A model generated the notes under the pieces. The model was not told the DNA's origin. It did no database searches and saw only the letters and a list, made by a program, of their open reading frames with translations. Below are positions 9,120 through 17,298 of a DNA stretch of 64,000 nt, one piece after another (positions within the stretch are counted from its first letter, which is position 1; every line of letters starts with the position of its first letter). A program made the position numbers and the translations under genes. Origin of the DNA: JANQOH01 sp965243325 (GTDB taxonomy: Bacteria; Pseudomonadota; Alphaproteobacteria; UBA7887); the NCBI GenBank assembly GCA_965243325.1, contig CBDEUQ010000003.1, forward strand, positions 1,240,001 through 1,304,000. Reading direction: 5' to 3'.

Positions 9120-9917
9120 ATGGAACCGTTGCATCTTCTCGCGGTCGCCCTCGTTCAGGGGATCACCGAGTTCCTGCCGGTCAGCTCGTCCGGACACCTC
9201 GCGCTCATTCATCGCGCCACCGGCTGGCCCGATCAGGGCCTGGCGGTCGACGTGGCGGCGCACGCCGGCAGCCTCGTCGCGGTGATCTTCTGGTTGCGCC
9301 GCGACGTGGCGGCGCTCGCGGGCGCCGCGGCCGCGGCGGCGGTCGGTCGGGCCCACGAAGGACGGCGCCTGCTCGGCCACCTGCTCGCCGCCAGCATACC
9401 GGCGTGCGCCGCGGGCGCGGCGCTCGCCGCGTGGGGCGGGGACGGGCTACGCGGCCTGGAGACGATCGCCTGGACGACGACGCTGGGCGCCGTCCTCCTC
9501 TACGCCGCCGACCGCTTCGTGCCGGCCCGCCGCCGCCTCGGCGCGATGACGCTCCGCGACGCGCTTCTGGTCGGCTGCGCGCAGGCGCTCGCCCTCGTCC
9601 CCGGCACCAGCCGGGCCGGCATCACCGTGACCGCGGCGCGGGCGCTGGGCTATGCGCGCCTCGACGCGATGCGGTTCTCGATGCTGCTGTCGATCCCCGT
9701 CATCCTTGGCGCCGGTGCGCTGCAGGCGTTCGAGCTCGCCGCCGGCGGCGACCCCGGCCGCTGGCGCGACCTCGCGCTCGCCGCCGGCCTCTCGGCCGTT
9801 GCCGCATTCGCCGCCGTGAGCCTCCTGATGCGCTGGCTCGCGCGCGCGAGCTTCGCACCCTTCGTCGTCTACCGGCTGGCGCTCGGCCTCGTGCTGCTCG
9901 GCGCGGCATATCTTTGA
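9120..9917 (+). CDS. uppP: Undecaprenyl-diphosphate phosphatase
   Basis: 265 residues with about eight hydrophobic segments. The two BacA/UppP signatures are present: QGITEFLPVSSSGHL at residues 14-28 and PGTSRAGIT at about 161-169. The enzyme dephosphorylates undecaprenyl pyrophosphate at the cytoplasmic membrane, recycling the lipid carrier for peptidoglycan and other polymers, and confers bacitracin tolerance when abundant. It stands alone, divergent from gltDB. Length and motifs are normal. Confidence 0.95.
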   Translation: MEPLHLLAVALVQGITEFLPVSSSGHLALIHRATGWPDQGLAVDVAAHAGSLVAVIFWLRRDVAALAGAAAAAAVGRAHEGRRLLGHLLAASIPACAAGAALAAWGGDGLRGLETIAWTTTLGAVLLYAADRFVPARRRLGAMTLRDALLVGCAQALALVPGTSRAGITVTAARALGYARLDAMRFSMLLSIPVILGAGALQAFELAAGGDPGRWRDLALAAGLSAVAAFAAVSLLMRWLARASFAPFVVYRLALGLVLLGAAYL

Positions 9918-10178
9918 TCGCGGGGCGGCATGAATGCATCGACAGGCCACCCGCCGGTCGGCCCGACCGGGCGTGCGGACGGAAGCGCGCGGTGCCGCTC
10001 CTCACAATCCCGCCAAGGATGCGAGGCGGGAGTGTGAGCGGGGCGCGGCCGGTTGATCAGATCACCGCAATGGGGCAGTTTGCCATTCCATTTGAACATC
10101 GCTTTCCGGACCTGCCGCGCCGCGGCCCGAAAGCATCGTGGCCGCCGCACCGACGACGCGATCAACCGGACATGCCCG

Positions 10179-10679
10179 ATGAAGCCAGCCAGTCCCGCCG
10201 TCGCGGTTGCCTTCGCTCTTACGCTTGCCGCTTGCAGCGGCGATCTTTCCATCGAGCTTGAGGGAGAGAGCGCCGGCACGCTGCCCCGGATCGAGTTTCC
10301 TCCCGGGCAGGCGCGCGAGCATCGGCTTCCCTTTCGGATCTCCGGCGGCGTGCCTCCGTACGACTCGAGCATCGAGGGCTGCCCCGGCTGGGTGACTCTC
10401 CTGCCCGACCAGGGGATCCTCGCCGGCACGGCGCCCGTCGGCGAAAGCGGCAAGACGTTCTTCTGCACCTACGTCGTCACCGACTCCGACACCCAGCCGG
10501 AGAGCAGGTCTTACGGCCTCCAGCTCGTCGTGGGCTCCCCGGCGTCCCCCGTCGCGCTGCCTTCCGCCGACGTTCCGCGGCGCATCCTGCTCAACGTCAA
10601 CCACTACCATTCGCGCGAACTCCCGCGCGCTACGGGCGGCAATGCTCCGTACACGTACTCGCGCACCATGCGGTGCTAA
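10179..10679 (+). pseudogene. Lipoprotein with Ig-like repeats, probably cut at its 3' end
   Basis: The most likely start is the ATG at 10179. It gives MKPASPAVAVAFALTLAAC, a classic lipoprotein signal with lipobox LAAC (Cys19). The mature part contains an Ig/cadherin-like module (GGVPPYDSSIEGCPGWV, TLLPDQGILAGTAP, FFCTYVVTD). A second module is just beginning (ATGGNAPYTYS) when the frame ends in RTMRC and a stop. Such surface lipoproteins usually have several modules, so this looks like a gene severed at about 10670. The integrase pair begins 103 bases on, which suggests that island insertion cut it. No 3' remainder is visible in the window. Confidence 0.6.
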
Positions 10680-10781
10680 CGGGTTGAAATCATTGCGATA
10701 TTTTCTCCGTTTCTATCGCCATCGGGCGCGAAAGTCGACCTCTTTTCGCACCCGGCTGCAACAGATCGGAGGGGCATCGCC

Positions 10782-11909
10782 ATGCCGACAGTCCGCCTCA
10801 CCCAGCGCCGGATCGACGCGCTGCGGTCCCGCCACAAGGTCCGCGATGTCCGCGACGCCGATTTGAAGGGGTACGGCGTCCGCATAATGCCGTCCGGCAC
10901 GAAACGGTATTTCATCCACGCCCAGCACCGGGGACGGCGGGTCTGGAAGATCGTGGGCGATGCGGCCTCCCTGTCGGAAGCCGAGGCGCGGGCTCGAGCG
11001 AAGACAATGCTCGCCGCCCTCCGCGACGGCCGCGAGCCCGCCGACGCGGACGTCGGCAAAATCGGGTTGGAGGCCGTAGCCGAAGAGGTCTTCGCCCGCT
11101 ACGCGCGGCACTGGAAGCCGGGGACCCTCAAGGTCAACCGCATCTATCTTCGCCGACAGATCCTGCCCTTCTTCGAGGGACGCGCCATCGCGGAGATCAC
11201 CCGCGAGGACGTTCAGGCATGGTTCCGCTCGCTCCACGCAACCCCGGCCGCCGCAAACCGCTCAGCGCCCATCCTGTCAGTGATCATGGAGCAGGCGGAG
11301 GCCTGGGGATACCGTCCCGAGAACAGCAACCCCTGCAGGGGTATTCGGCGCTACCGCCAGGGTCGGTCCGAACGCTTCCTGTCCCCGGAGGAGTACCGCC
11401 GCCTCGCGGTGGTACTCGAGCGTCACGAGGCGCACCGTCCGCTGCACGTGGCGGCCGTCCGGCTTCTGCTCCTGACCGGGTGCCGGAAGTCGGAGATCCT
11501 GACCCTGCAATGGCGCTCCTACCGGGACGGCAACCTCCATCTTCCGGACAGCAAGACCGGCCCGCGCCCGGTCTGGCTGTGCGAGGCGGCGCGGGACGTT
11601 CTCGACCGCCTGCCGCGGTCATCCCGATCGGTCTTCCCCGTGGGCGGCCGTAGGACCCCGCAGGAGTGGCTGGACGGTTTCTGGTCGGAGGCGCGGGAAC
11701 AGGCCGGCCTCGGGGATGTCCGCCTGCACGATCTCCGACACTCTTACGCCAGCACGGCACTGCTCGGCGGCGAGTCGATCCGCGCCGTCGGCCGCCTGCT
11801 CGGCCACGAGGCGCCATCCACCACCCTGAAATACGCGCATGTGTCCGACCCCTCCGTGCGGGAGGCGGTCGACGCGCTGGCTCCCGTACTCGCCGGTGAA
11901 CGGCGATGA
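10782..11909 (+). CDS. Tyrosine integrase, first of an overlapping pair
   Basis: 375 residues. An N-terminal arm-binding-like segment is followed by a core-binding domain (HWKPGTLKVNRIYLRRQ) and a catalytic domain with GCRKSEI (Arg I), HDLRHSY (H-x-x-R), LLGHE (His III) and TLKYAH (Tyr). All catalytic residues are present. A Shine-Dalgarno GGAGG precedes the ATG. The stop overlaps the start of the next integrase by four bases (ATGA), so translation is coupled. Its place beside a truncated gene marks a likely island end. Confidence 0.93.
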   Translation: MPTVRLTQRRIDALRSRHKVRDVRDADLKGYGVRIMPSGTKRYFIHAQHRGRRVWKIVGDAASLSEAEARARAKTMLAALRDGREPADADVGKIGLEAVAEEVFARYARHWKPGTLKVNRIYLRRQILPFFEGRAIAEITREDVQAWFRSLHATPAAANRSAPILSVIMEQAEAWGYRPENSNPCRGIRRYRQGRSERFLSPEEYRRLAVVLERHEAHRPLHVAAVRLLLLTGCRKSEILTLQWRSYRDGNLHLPDSKTGPRPVWLCEAARDVLDRLPRSSRSVFPVGGRRTPQEWLDGFWSEAREQAGLGDVRLHDLRHSYASTALLGGESIRAVGRLLGHEAPSTTLKYAHVSDPSVREAVDALAPVLAGERR

Positions 11910-13111
11910 CGGGCGGCAAGCTGGTGCGTCTGACGGATGCCGGCGTTGCGAGGCTCAAGCCGGGCGAGACGGAATACCTCATCCGGGACAGCCGCGTCGC
12001 CGGATTGGCAGTGCGCGTCCGCTCGTCGGGGCACCGGAGCTTCGTCTGGCACGGACAGGCGAACGGGCGGGCAGTGAGGAAGACCATCGGCTCGGCCGTG
12101 CTGATGACCGTCGAGCAAGCGCGGCGGCAATGCGTCGCGCTTCAGAACGGCGACCGGCCCGCCGGCGCGGGCAACGCGAAGGACCGGCCCGGGGTCCCCC
12201 TGTTTCGGGAATTCGTCGTTGGTGAGTGGAGCGCGGCGTCGCGAAGCCGGATGGGGGCATCGTGGCGGAAATACGTCGACCGCATGCTCGAGAGACAACT
12301 TCTGCCCGCCTTCGGAACGCTCAGGCTGGACCGCATCGGCCGGCGGGAGATCGAACGCTGGTTCGATGCCTACAGCGAGACGTCCCCCGGAGCGGCGAAC
12401 CACGCGCTCCGGCTGTTGCGCCAGATCCTCAACGCGGCGGTCGCCGCGGGGCTGATCGAGAACAGTCCGGCGCGGGGCATCAAGAGAAACCCGCGCCCGA
12501 AATTCACCCGGTTCCTGTCGACCGGGGAGATCGACCGGCTTCACCGCACCCTCGACCGGCTGGTCGAGCAGCAGCCCTCGCGCCGGCGGCAGGCCGACAT
12601 CATACGACTCCTCCTCCTCACAGGCTGCCGCCGGGGCGAGATCGTGAAGCTGAAATGGTCCGAGTTCGACGGCGACGTGCTCAGGCTGACCAGGACGAAG
12701 ACCGGCCCGCGGACAGTCTGGCTGAGCGGGGCGGCCCGCGCCATCCTCGACCGTCAACCGCGAACCGGGAGCCCTTATGTATTTCCGTCGCCCTTGGATC
12801 CGGCACGGCCAAGTTACCGGGAGGTCCAGTTCTGGTACCGGGCCAGGAAGGAAGCGGGGATTGAGGATGTCCGCCTGCACGACCTCCGTCACACTGTGGC
12901 GAGCCAGGCCGTGGCCCGGGGCGCCGCCCTGCCGACGGTCGCCAAGATGCTGGGTCACGCGGACCCGAGGATGACGCTGCGCTACGCCCATGCCAGTGAT
13001 CGGGACGTGGAAGCCGCCGCCGAGAGGATCGGGACGGCGATCGCGTACGCGATGAAAACCGGCCGGACAATCGATGAGCGGTATCCCGGAATATTCATGA
13101 CGGTGGGGTGA
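11906..13111 (+). CDS. Tyrosine integrase, second of an overlapping pair
   Basis: 401 residues, related to but distinct from the preceding integrase. Catalytic motifs: GCRRGEI, HDLRHTV, MLGHAD and TLRYAH with the nucleophilic Tyr. The 4-base ATGA overlap with the upstream gene implies coupled synthesis. Tandem integrases with this arrangement are known from some genomic islands and recombinase-in-trio elements; only two are present here. Not obviously damaged. Confidence 0.92.
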   Translation: MTGGKLVRLTDAGVARLKPGETEYLIRDSRVAGLAVRVRSSGHRSFVWHGQANGRAVRKTIGSAVLMTVEQARRQCVALQNGDRPAGAGNAKDRPGVPLFREFVVGEWSAASRSRMGASWRKYVDRMLERQLLPAFGTLRLDRIGRREIERWFDAYSETSPGAANHALRLLRQILNAAVAAGLIENSPARGIKRNPRPKFTRFLSTGEIDRLHRTLDRLVEQQPSRRRQADIIRLLLLTGCRRGEIVKLKWSEFDGDVLRLTRTKTGPRTVWLSGAARAILDRQPRTGSPYVFPSPLDPARPSYREVQFWYRARKEAGIEDVRLHDLRHTVASQAVARGAALPTVAKMLGHADPRMTLRYAHASDRDVEAAAERIGTAIAYAMKTGRTIDERYPGIFMTVG

Positions 13112-13204
13112 GGTGTCGGCGAACGTGGTGCAAGTCGTTGTTCTGGGGTAGAAATTCGTTGTCTAGCGAGGTTCCGCCCCGGCAACGAAAACGCCACGTC
13201 CACC

Positions 13205-13580
13205 ATGTCCGAAGATACTTCCGTCCCGTTCGAACTTCCAGCCGTCCCACAGCCGTCCGACAGGTGCGCGCCGTGCCGTCCGACAGCCGTCCGACGCAAG
13301 AAGGTAACCGCCGATTTCGCGGGCGGGTCGATCTCGTCGGACGGTGGACTGGCCCTGTTGTGCGCGGTGGAGCGCCGGCTCGGTCTGGCCGAGGCGCTGG
13401 CCGGCTGCATCCGGGAGTGGCGGGCGCCTGCGCGGGTGGTCCACACGCTGCCGGCGATGCTGCGCTTCCGCATGTTCGCGACCGCCTGCGGCTATGAAGA
13501 CGCCGACGATTGCGACGCCTTGCGCGCCGATCCGCTGTTCATCAAGCTGGCGGTCGGCCGGGCGCAGGAGATGTGCCAAG
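13205..13580 (+). pseudogene. IS1380-family transposase, N-terminal fragment
   Basis: About 125 residues match the start of IS1380 transposases (FAGGSISSDGGLALL, GYEDADDCDALRADPLF, KLAVGRA). After RAQEMCQ the family sequence stops and the frame runs into the antisense of the permease gene that ends at 13612. The 3' two thirds, including most of the DDE core, are missing. The first 90 bases after the integrase stop (13112-13204) probably hold the left end of this element. Confidence 0.75.
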
Positions 13581-13611
13581 GTGATGTTTCCTGGCCGTGT
13601 CGGGTGTCGGG

Positions 13612-14826
13612 TCACTCAGCCTGGAGTCCGGCGACGGGGTCGAGCCGGGCCGCTTGGCGGGCCGGCTGGAAGCCGAAGAAGAGGCCGGTCGAGACGGCGG
13701 TGCCGAGACCGCCGGCCACCGACAGGCCGGAAATCAGGAACGCCCAGCCGGCGAACCGGCAGATCGCCCAGGTCGCGGCGAGGCCGAGCAGGACGCCGAG
13801 CAGGCCTCCGGCCAGGGTCAGGATCACCGATTCGATCAGGAACTGGCTCTGGATGTCTCGGCGCCGGGCGCCCAGCGCCCGGCGGATGGCGATCTCGCGA
13901 CGTCGCTCGGCGACCGAGACCAGCATGATGTTCATGATCCCGATCCCGCCGACAATCAGCGAGATGCTGCCCACCGCGCCCAGCAGCAGGGTGAAGATTC
14001 CCATCTGCGCTTCCATCTGCGCGATCAGCTCCCTGGCGGCGACGATGTCCAGCTGGAGGTCGGGCGAACGGTTCTGGAACCAGGATCGGATGTCCGCCAC
14101 CGCGGTGCGGTAGTCGACACCGGCACTCGATCGGGCGACTATCACGTCGATCGCCGGATCGCTGGCCACCCGCCCCGCGGCGCCGATCGGCACGAAGACG
14201 GACCTGTCGGCTTCCACCTGGAGGGGGAGCGCGTAGTTCTCCGCCCGTGGATCGAGTTCGCCCACGACGGTGAAGAGGAGGTCGTCGATCTCCAGGGTCT
14301 CGCCCACGATCCGCGGCGCGCCGGCCCGGCGCATCTCGGCCGCCACGGCGGCGCCAACGACGCAGAAATGGCGGTCCGCGTCGAGTTGAGAGACGAACCG
14401 TCCTGCCTGGAGCGGCAGCCGGTTGATGCCCGCGAAGGCGGCGGTGACCCCTTGAACGCTTCCCTGTCCGACCGCCCGGCCGGCATGGCGGAATGCGCCG
14501 TTCCCGGGGATCCTCGGCGCCGCCTCGGCGATCGAGGGGACCACTTCCGCGAGCCGGACCGCGTCGGCGAGACCGATCGTCTCGGAACCGGCGGCCGCGT
14601 ACGGGACACGGACCAGCAGGATGTCCGTTCCGAGGGCCTCGAATTGCCGGCGCGCCTGCTCCCGGGCGATCTCGCCCAGCGACACCATCGCGATCACCGA
14701 GGAGATGCCGATCATGATGCCGACTAGGCCGAGCATCGTGCGCAGCCGCGCCCTGGCCAGGCTGTCGACCGCCTGCCGCGCGTTGGCGCCGAGGATCGAC
14801 AGCGTGGCCGGCATTGCCGGCGTCAC
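13612..14826 (-). CDS. MacB-type ABC transporter permease
   Basis: Up to 404 residues from the GTG at 14826. One membrane helix near the N terminus (LGLVGIMIGISSVIAMV), then a long periplasmic domain of about 200 residues, then three helices (LLLGAVGSISLIVGGIGIMN and two more) form the FtsX/MacB layout. The RREIAIRRALGARRRDI coupling segment is typical. It would pair with the ATPase just upstream and with the adaptor and TolC-like channel as a tripartite exporter. The start depends on the homopolymer at 14861-14872: one base fewer would fuse it in frame to the ATPase, as in true MacB. One base more would give separate genes overlapping by GTGA. Confidence 0.85.
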   Translation of the reverse strand: MTPAMPATLSILGANARQAVDSLARARLRTMLGLVGIMIGISSVIAMVSLGEIAREQARRQFEALGTDILLVRVPYAAAGSETIGLADAVRLAEVVPSIAEAAPRIPGNGAFRHAGRAVGQGSVQGVTAAFAGINRLPLQAGRFVSQLDADRHFCVVGAAVAAEMRRAGAPRIVGETLEIDDLLFTVVGELDPRAENYALPLQVEADRSVFVPIGAAGRVASDPAIDVIVARSSAGVDYRTAVADIRSWFQNRSPDLQLDIVAARELIAQMEAQMGIFTLLLGAVGSISLIVGGIGIMNIMLVSVAERRREIAIRRALGARRRDIQSQFLIESVILTLAGGLLGVLLGLAATWAICRFAGWAFLISGLSVAGGLGTAVSTGLFFGFQPARQAARLDPVAGLQAE

Positions 14827-15556
14827 GCCCGGGGCAGTGTCGGATCCCCGGCGATGCCCCGGGGGGGGGGGGCTCCTCGCGGAGCCGGCCGTCGTCGATG
14901 CGCATCCGCCGCGCGCAGCGCCGCGCCACCGCCGGGTCGTGGGTGATGATCAGGACCGTCACCCCCCGCTCGGCGTTCAACTCCAGCAGCAGTCCCAACG
15001 TCTCGCCGGCGGTGTCGCCGTCGAGCGCTCCCGTCGGTTCGTCAGCGAGGATCAGCGCCGGCTCCCCCACCAGCGCCCGGGCGATCGCGACCCGCTGCTT
15101 CTGCCCGCCCGACAACTGATCCGGCCGGTACTCCAGGCGATCGCCCATTCCGATCCGTTCCAGCATCGCCCGCGCCCGACGCAGCGCCTCCCGGCGCCCC
15201 GTGCCCCGGTACACCTGAGGCACGCAGACATTCTCCACCGCCGTCAGCCGCGGCAGCAGATGAAACGCCTGGAACACGAAGCCGACGTGCGCATTGCGCA
15301 GGCGCGCCAGCGCATCGTCGCTCAGCCCCGATACGTTTCGCCCGTCGAGGACGTGGCGGCCCGAACTCGGGCGGTCGAGCAGGCCGAGGATATTCATCAG
15401 TGTCGTCTTGCCGCTGCCCGACGGGCCCATGATCGATACCAAGTCGCCTGCCGCGACCTCAAGGTCGACGCCGCGCAGCACCTCCGTCGTCACTGGCCCG
15501 ATCCGATACGATTTCCGGACGTCGACCAAGCTCAGCGCGCCCCGCAGCGCCGTCAT
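14823..15556 (-). CDS. MacB/LolD-type ABC transporter ATPase, frameshift-sensitive 3' end
   Basis: The start is the ATG at 15556, overlapping the adaptor stop by ATGA. All ATPase motifs are intact: Walker A GPSGSGKT, signature LSGGQKQR, Walker B LILADEPTGALD and the switch histidine ITHD. The core ends at about residue 230 (MRIDDGRL). As given, a run of 12 C on the coding strand follows, and this frame then reads on through the permease gene out of frame to 13616. With 13 C it would stop at 14823, overlapping the permease GTG; with 11 C it would join the permease in frame. I give the 13-C end. The tract may be a sequencing error or a real slippage site. Confidence 0.8.
14861..14872. repeat. 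12-base G/C homopolymer at the ATPase-permease junction
   Basis: Twelve G on the plus strand (C on the coding strand) directly follow CCCC. Length 11, 12 or 13 gives three different gene products: an ATPase-permease fusion, a long out-of-frame tail, or two coupled genes. Tracts of this kind slip during replication and also during sequencing. Confidence 0.9.
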
Positions 15557-17298
15557 CGCGAAAGCACGTCGCGGATCGGCCCTGCGCCGGCCCCCGCCGG
15601 CAGGACGATCTTCTCGCCTGCGGCCAGCCCCTTCGTCACCTCGACGGAGTCCAGCGTGGTGATGCCAAGGGCGACGGCGCGCCGCTCCGGTGTGCCGGTG
15701 GACCGGTCGAGCACCTGCAGCCATGCCTCGCCGCCGGCCCGTTCCACCGCACCGATCGGGACCAGCAGGGCCTGCGAGCGCTCGTAGACGACGATCGCGA
15801 CATGCGCCGACATCCCCACCCGCACCCGGTCCCGGGCCGCCGCATCCAGCGGGTCTAGGGCCACGACGACCTCGAACCGCGGCGCATTCCGGCGCTGCGC
15901 CGACGCCGGTTGCGATGCGACCCTGGCAACGGCCCCCTCGATCTGTAGCCCCGGGAACCCCGGCCCGGTAACCCGCGCGCGCTGGCCGGCCGCGATCTTC
16001 CTGACGTCAACCTCGTCGACGCCGGTCACGACCGAGAGGCGGCCCAAATCGGCAATGCTCAGCAGCAACTCGCCCTCGGCCGCCGAACGGCCCCGTGCAA
16101 GGGGCTTGTCCCGGGCGCCGTCCTCGACCGTCACGATCCCCCCGATGGGCGCTGTTACCGTGGCACCACCCAGTTTCGCCTCCGCGCTGCCCTTCGCTGC
16201 CACCGCCGCCAGTTCCCGCTCGGCCGCCTCGACATCGAGCTTCCGGTCCTCGTGGCCGCGCTGCGCCGCTTCGCGCTCCGAGGCGGGAACGAGACCCTGG
16301 TCCAGCAGGAACCCGATCCTCCGCAGCCTGCGTTCCGCGTCGTCGAGCGCGCTTCTAGCCCGCCGCAGCCCATGCCTGGCCTGCGCCATCTCGGAGCCAT
16401 TCGTCCAATCCTCGAGCGCCGTGAGGCGGTCGCGAGCCTTGATGTGTTCGATCTCCGCCCGCCGGTGCGCCTCGACGAGCTGGCCGGTATCGAACGCGAC
16501 CAGCGGATCGCCCGCGGCCACTTGCTGCCCGTGCCTGACGTGGACCGCGGTCACATGGCCCTCGAGCGGGCTCACCACCTCCTCGACACGGCCCGGCGCC
16601 AGCGAGCCCCGCAGGGAGAGCGTCGAACGCAGCGGCCGCGGCTCCAGCGTCATTGTGGCCCGCGCCGCTGCATCGACCGCCTCCGCGCCGGCTTCGAGTG
16701 CACCAATGGGTTTCAGCAGATCCAGCGGACGCGCGTACCAGCCGCCGACAGCGAGAAAAAGCGCCGCCACGAACACGATCGCGCCGCTGCGCGTCAGTCG
16801 GACCCGTTTCCGCATCGCCAGGATCGCGTCGTTGCGCGCCTCGAGATCGCGATAGGCATCCTGGAGTTCGCCGAACTGCGTCTCGATGACCTTCGCCATT
16901 CGCAGCTCGGTCTCGCGCAACTCTCTCACCTCGGTGATGTCGGACACCACCGCGATCACCGCCACCGGTTCAGGCCCGCCCGCCCGCGCCGCCGTGAGAT
17001 AGGATGTCGTCACCGAAAGCGACCGCGGCTCGCCACCGGCCACGATGCCGACGATCCGCCTTCCGCCGGCGCTACGCTTCACGATCGCGTCGAACACCGC
17101 CTCGGTAAATTCATCGAGACCCTCCAGCGCGACGAACGCCTCGCTGAAGGCGCGTCCCGTTAACGCCTGGCGGTCGAGGCCGAACATGCGACAGAAAGCC
17201 GTGTTGGCGACCCGCACCCGGCCTTCGAAGTCGACCGCCATCACGCCGTCCGAAAGGTCCTCCAGAAGGGACCGATAAATTTCGTTACCGCCGCTCAC
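15553..17298 (-). CDS. PAS domain fused to a HlyD/MacA-type membrane fusion protein
   Basis: 581 residues. Residues 1-125 form a PAS domain with N- and C-terminal features (LLEDLSDGVMAVDFEGRVR, VANTAFCRMFGLDRQAL, VVSDITEVRELRE). A short coiled coil follows, then one membrane helix at about 170-190 (GAIVFVAALFLAVGGWY). The rest is a periplasmic adaptor: lipoyl-like halves (VVSPLEGHVTAVHV and GGATVTAPIGGIVTV), a helical hairpin of about 110 residues, a beta-barrel and a membrane-proximal domain. Ordinary MacA adaptors have only a short cytoplasmic tail, so a cytoplasmic sensory domain on the adaptor is odd. It could gate export according to a ligand or redox signal. The PAS carries no attached kinase. 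The gene is joined by ATGA overlaps to both neighbours. Confidence 0.88.
   Translation of the reverse strand: MSGGNEIYRSLLEDLSDGVMAVDFEGRVRVANTAFCRMFGLDRQALTGRAFSEAFVALEGLDEFTEAVFDAIVKRSAGGRRIVGIVAGGEPRSLSVTTSYLTAARAGGPEPVAVIAVVSDITEVRELRETELRMAKVIETQFGELQDAYRDLEARNDAILAMRKRVRLTRSGAIVFVAALFLAVGGWYARPLDLLKPIGALEAGAEAVDAAARATMTLEPRPLRSTLSLRGSLAPGRVEEVVSPLEGHVTAVHVRHGQQVAAGDPLVAFDTGQLVEAHRRAEIEHIKARDRLTALEDWTNGSEMAQARHGLRRARSALDDAERRLRRIGFLLDQGLVPASEREAAQRGHEDRKLDVEAAERELAAVAAKGSAEAKLGGATVTAPIGGIVTVEDGARDKPLARGRSAAEGELLLSIADLGRLSVVTGVDEVDVRKIAAGQRARVTGPGFPGLQIEGAVARVASQPASAQRRNAPRFEVVVALDPLDAAARDRVRVGMSAHVAIVVYERSQALLVPIGAVERAGGEAWLQVLDRSTGTPERRAVALGITTLDSVEVTKGLAAGEKIVLPAGAGAGPIRDVLSR

Noticed and set aside
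13616..15724. Single 702-codon ATPase frame as one protein
   Set aside because: Only the part from 15556 to the homopolymer is ATPase; the remainder is the permease gene read in the wrong frame.
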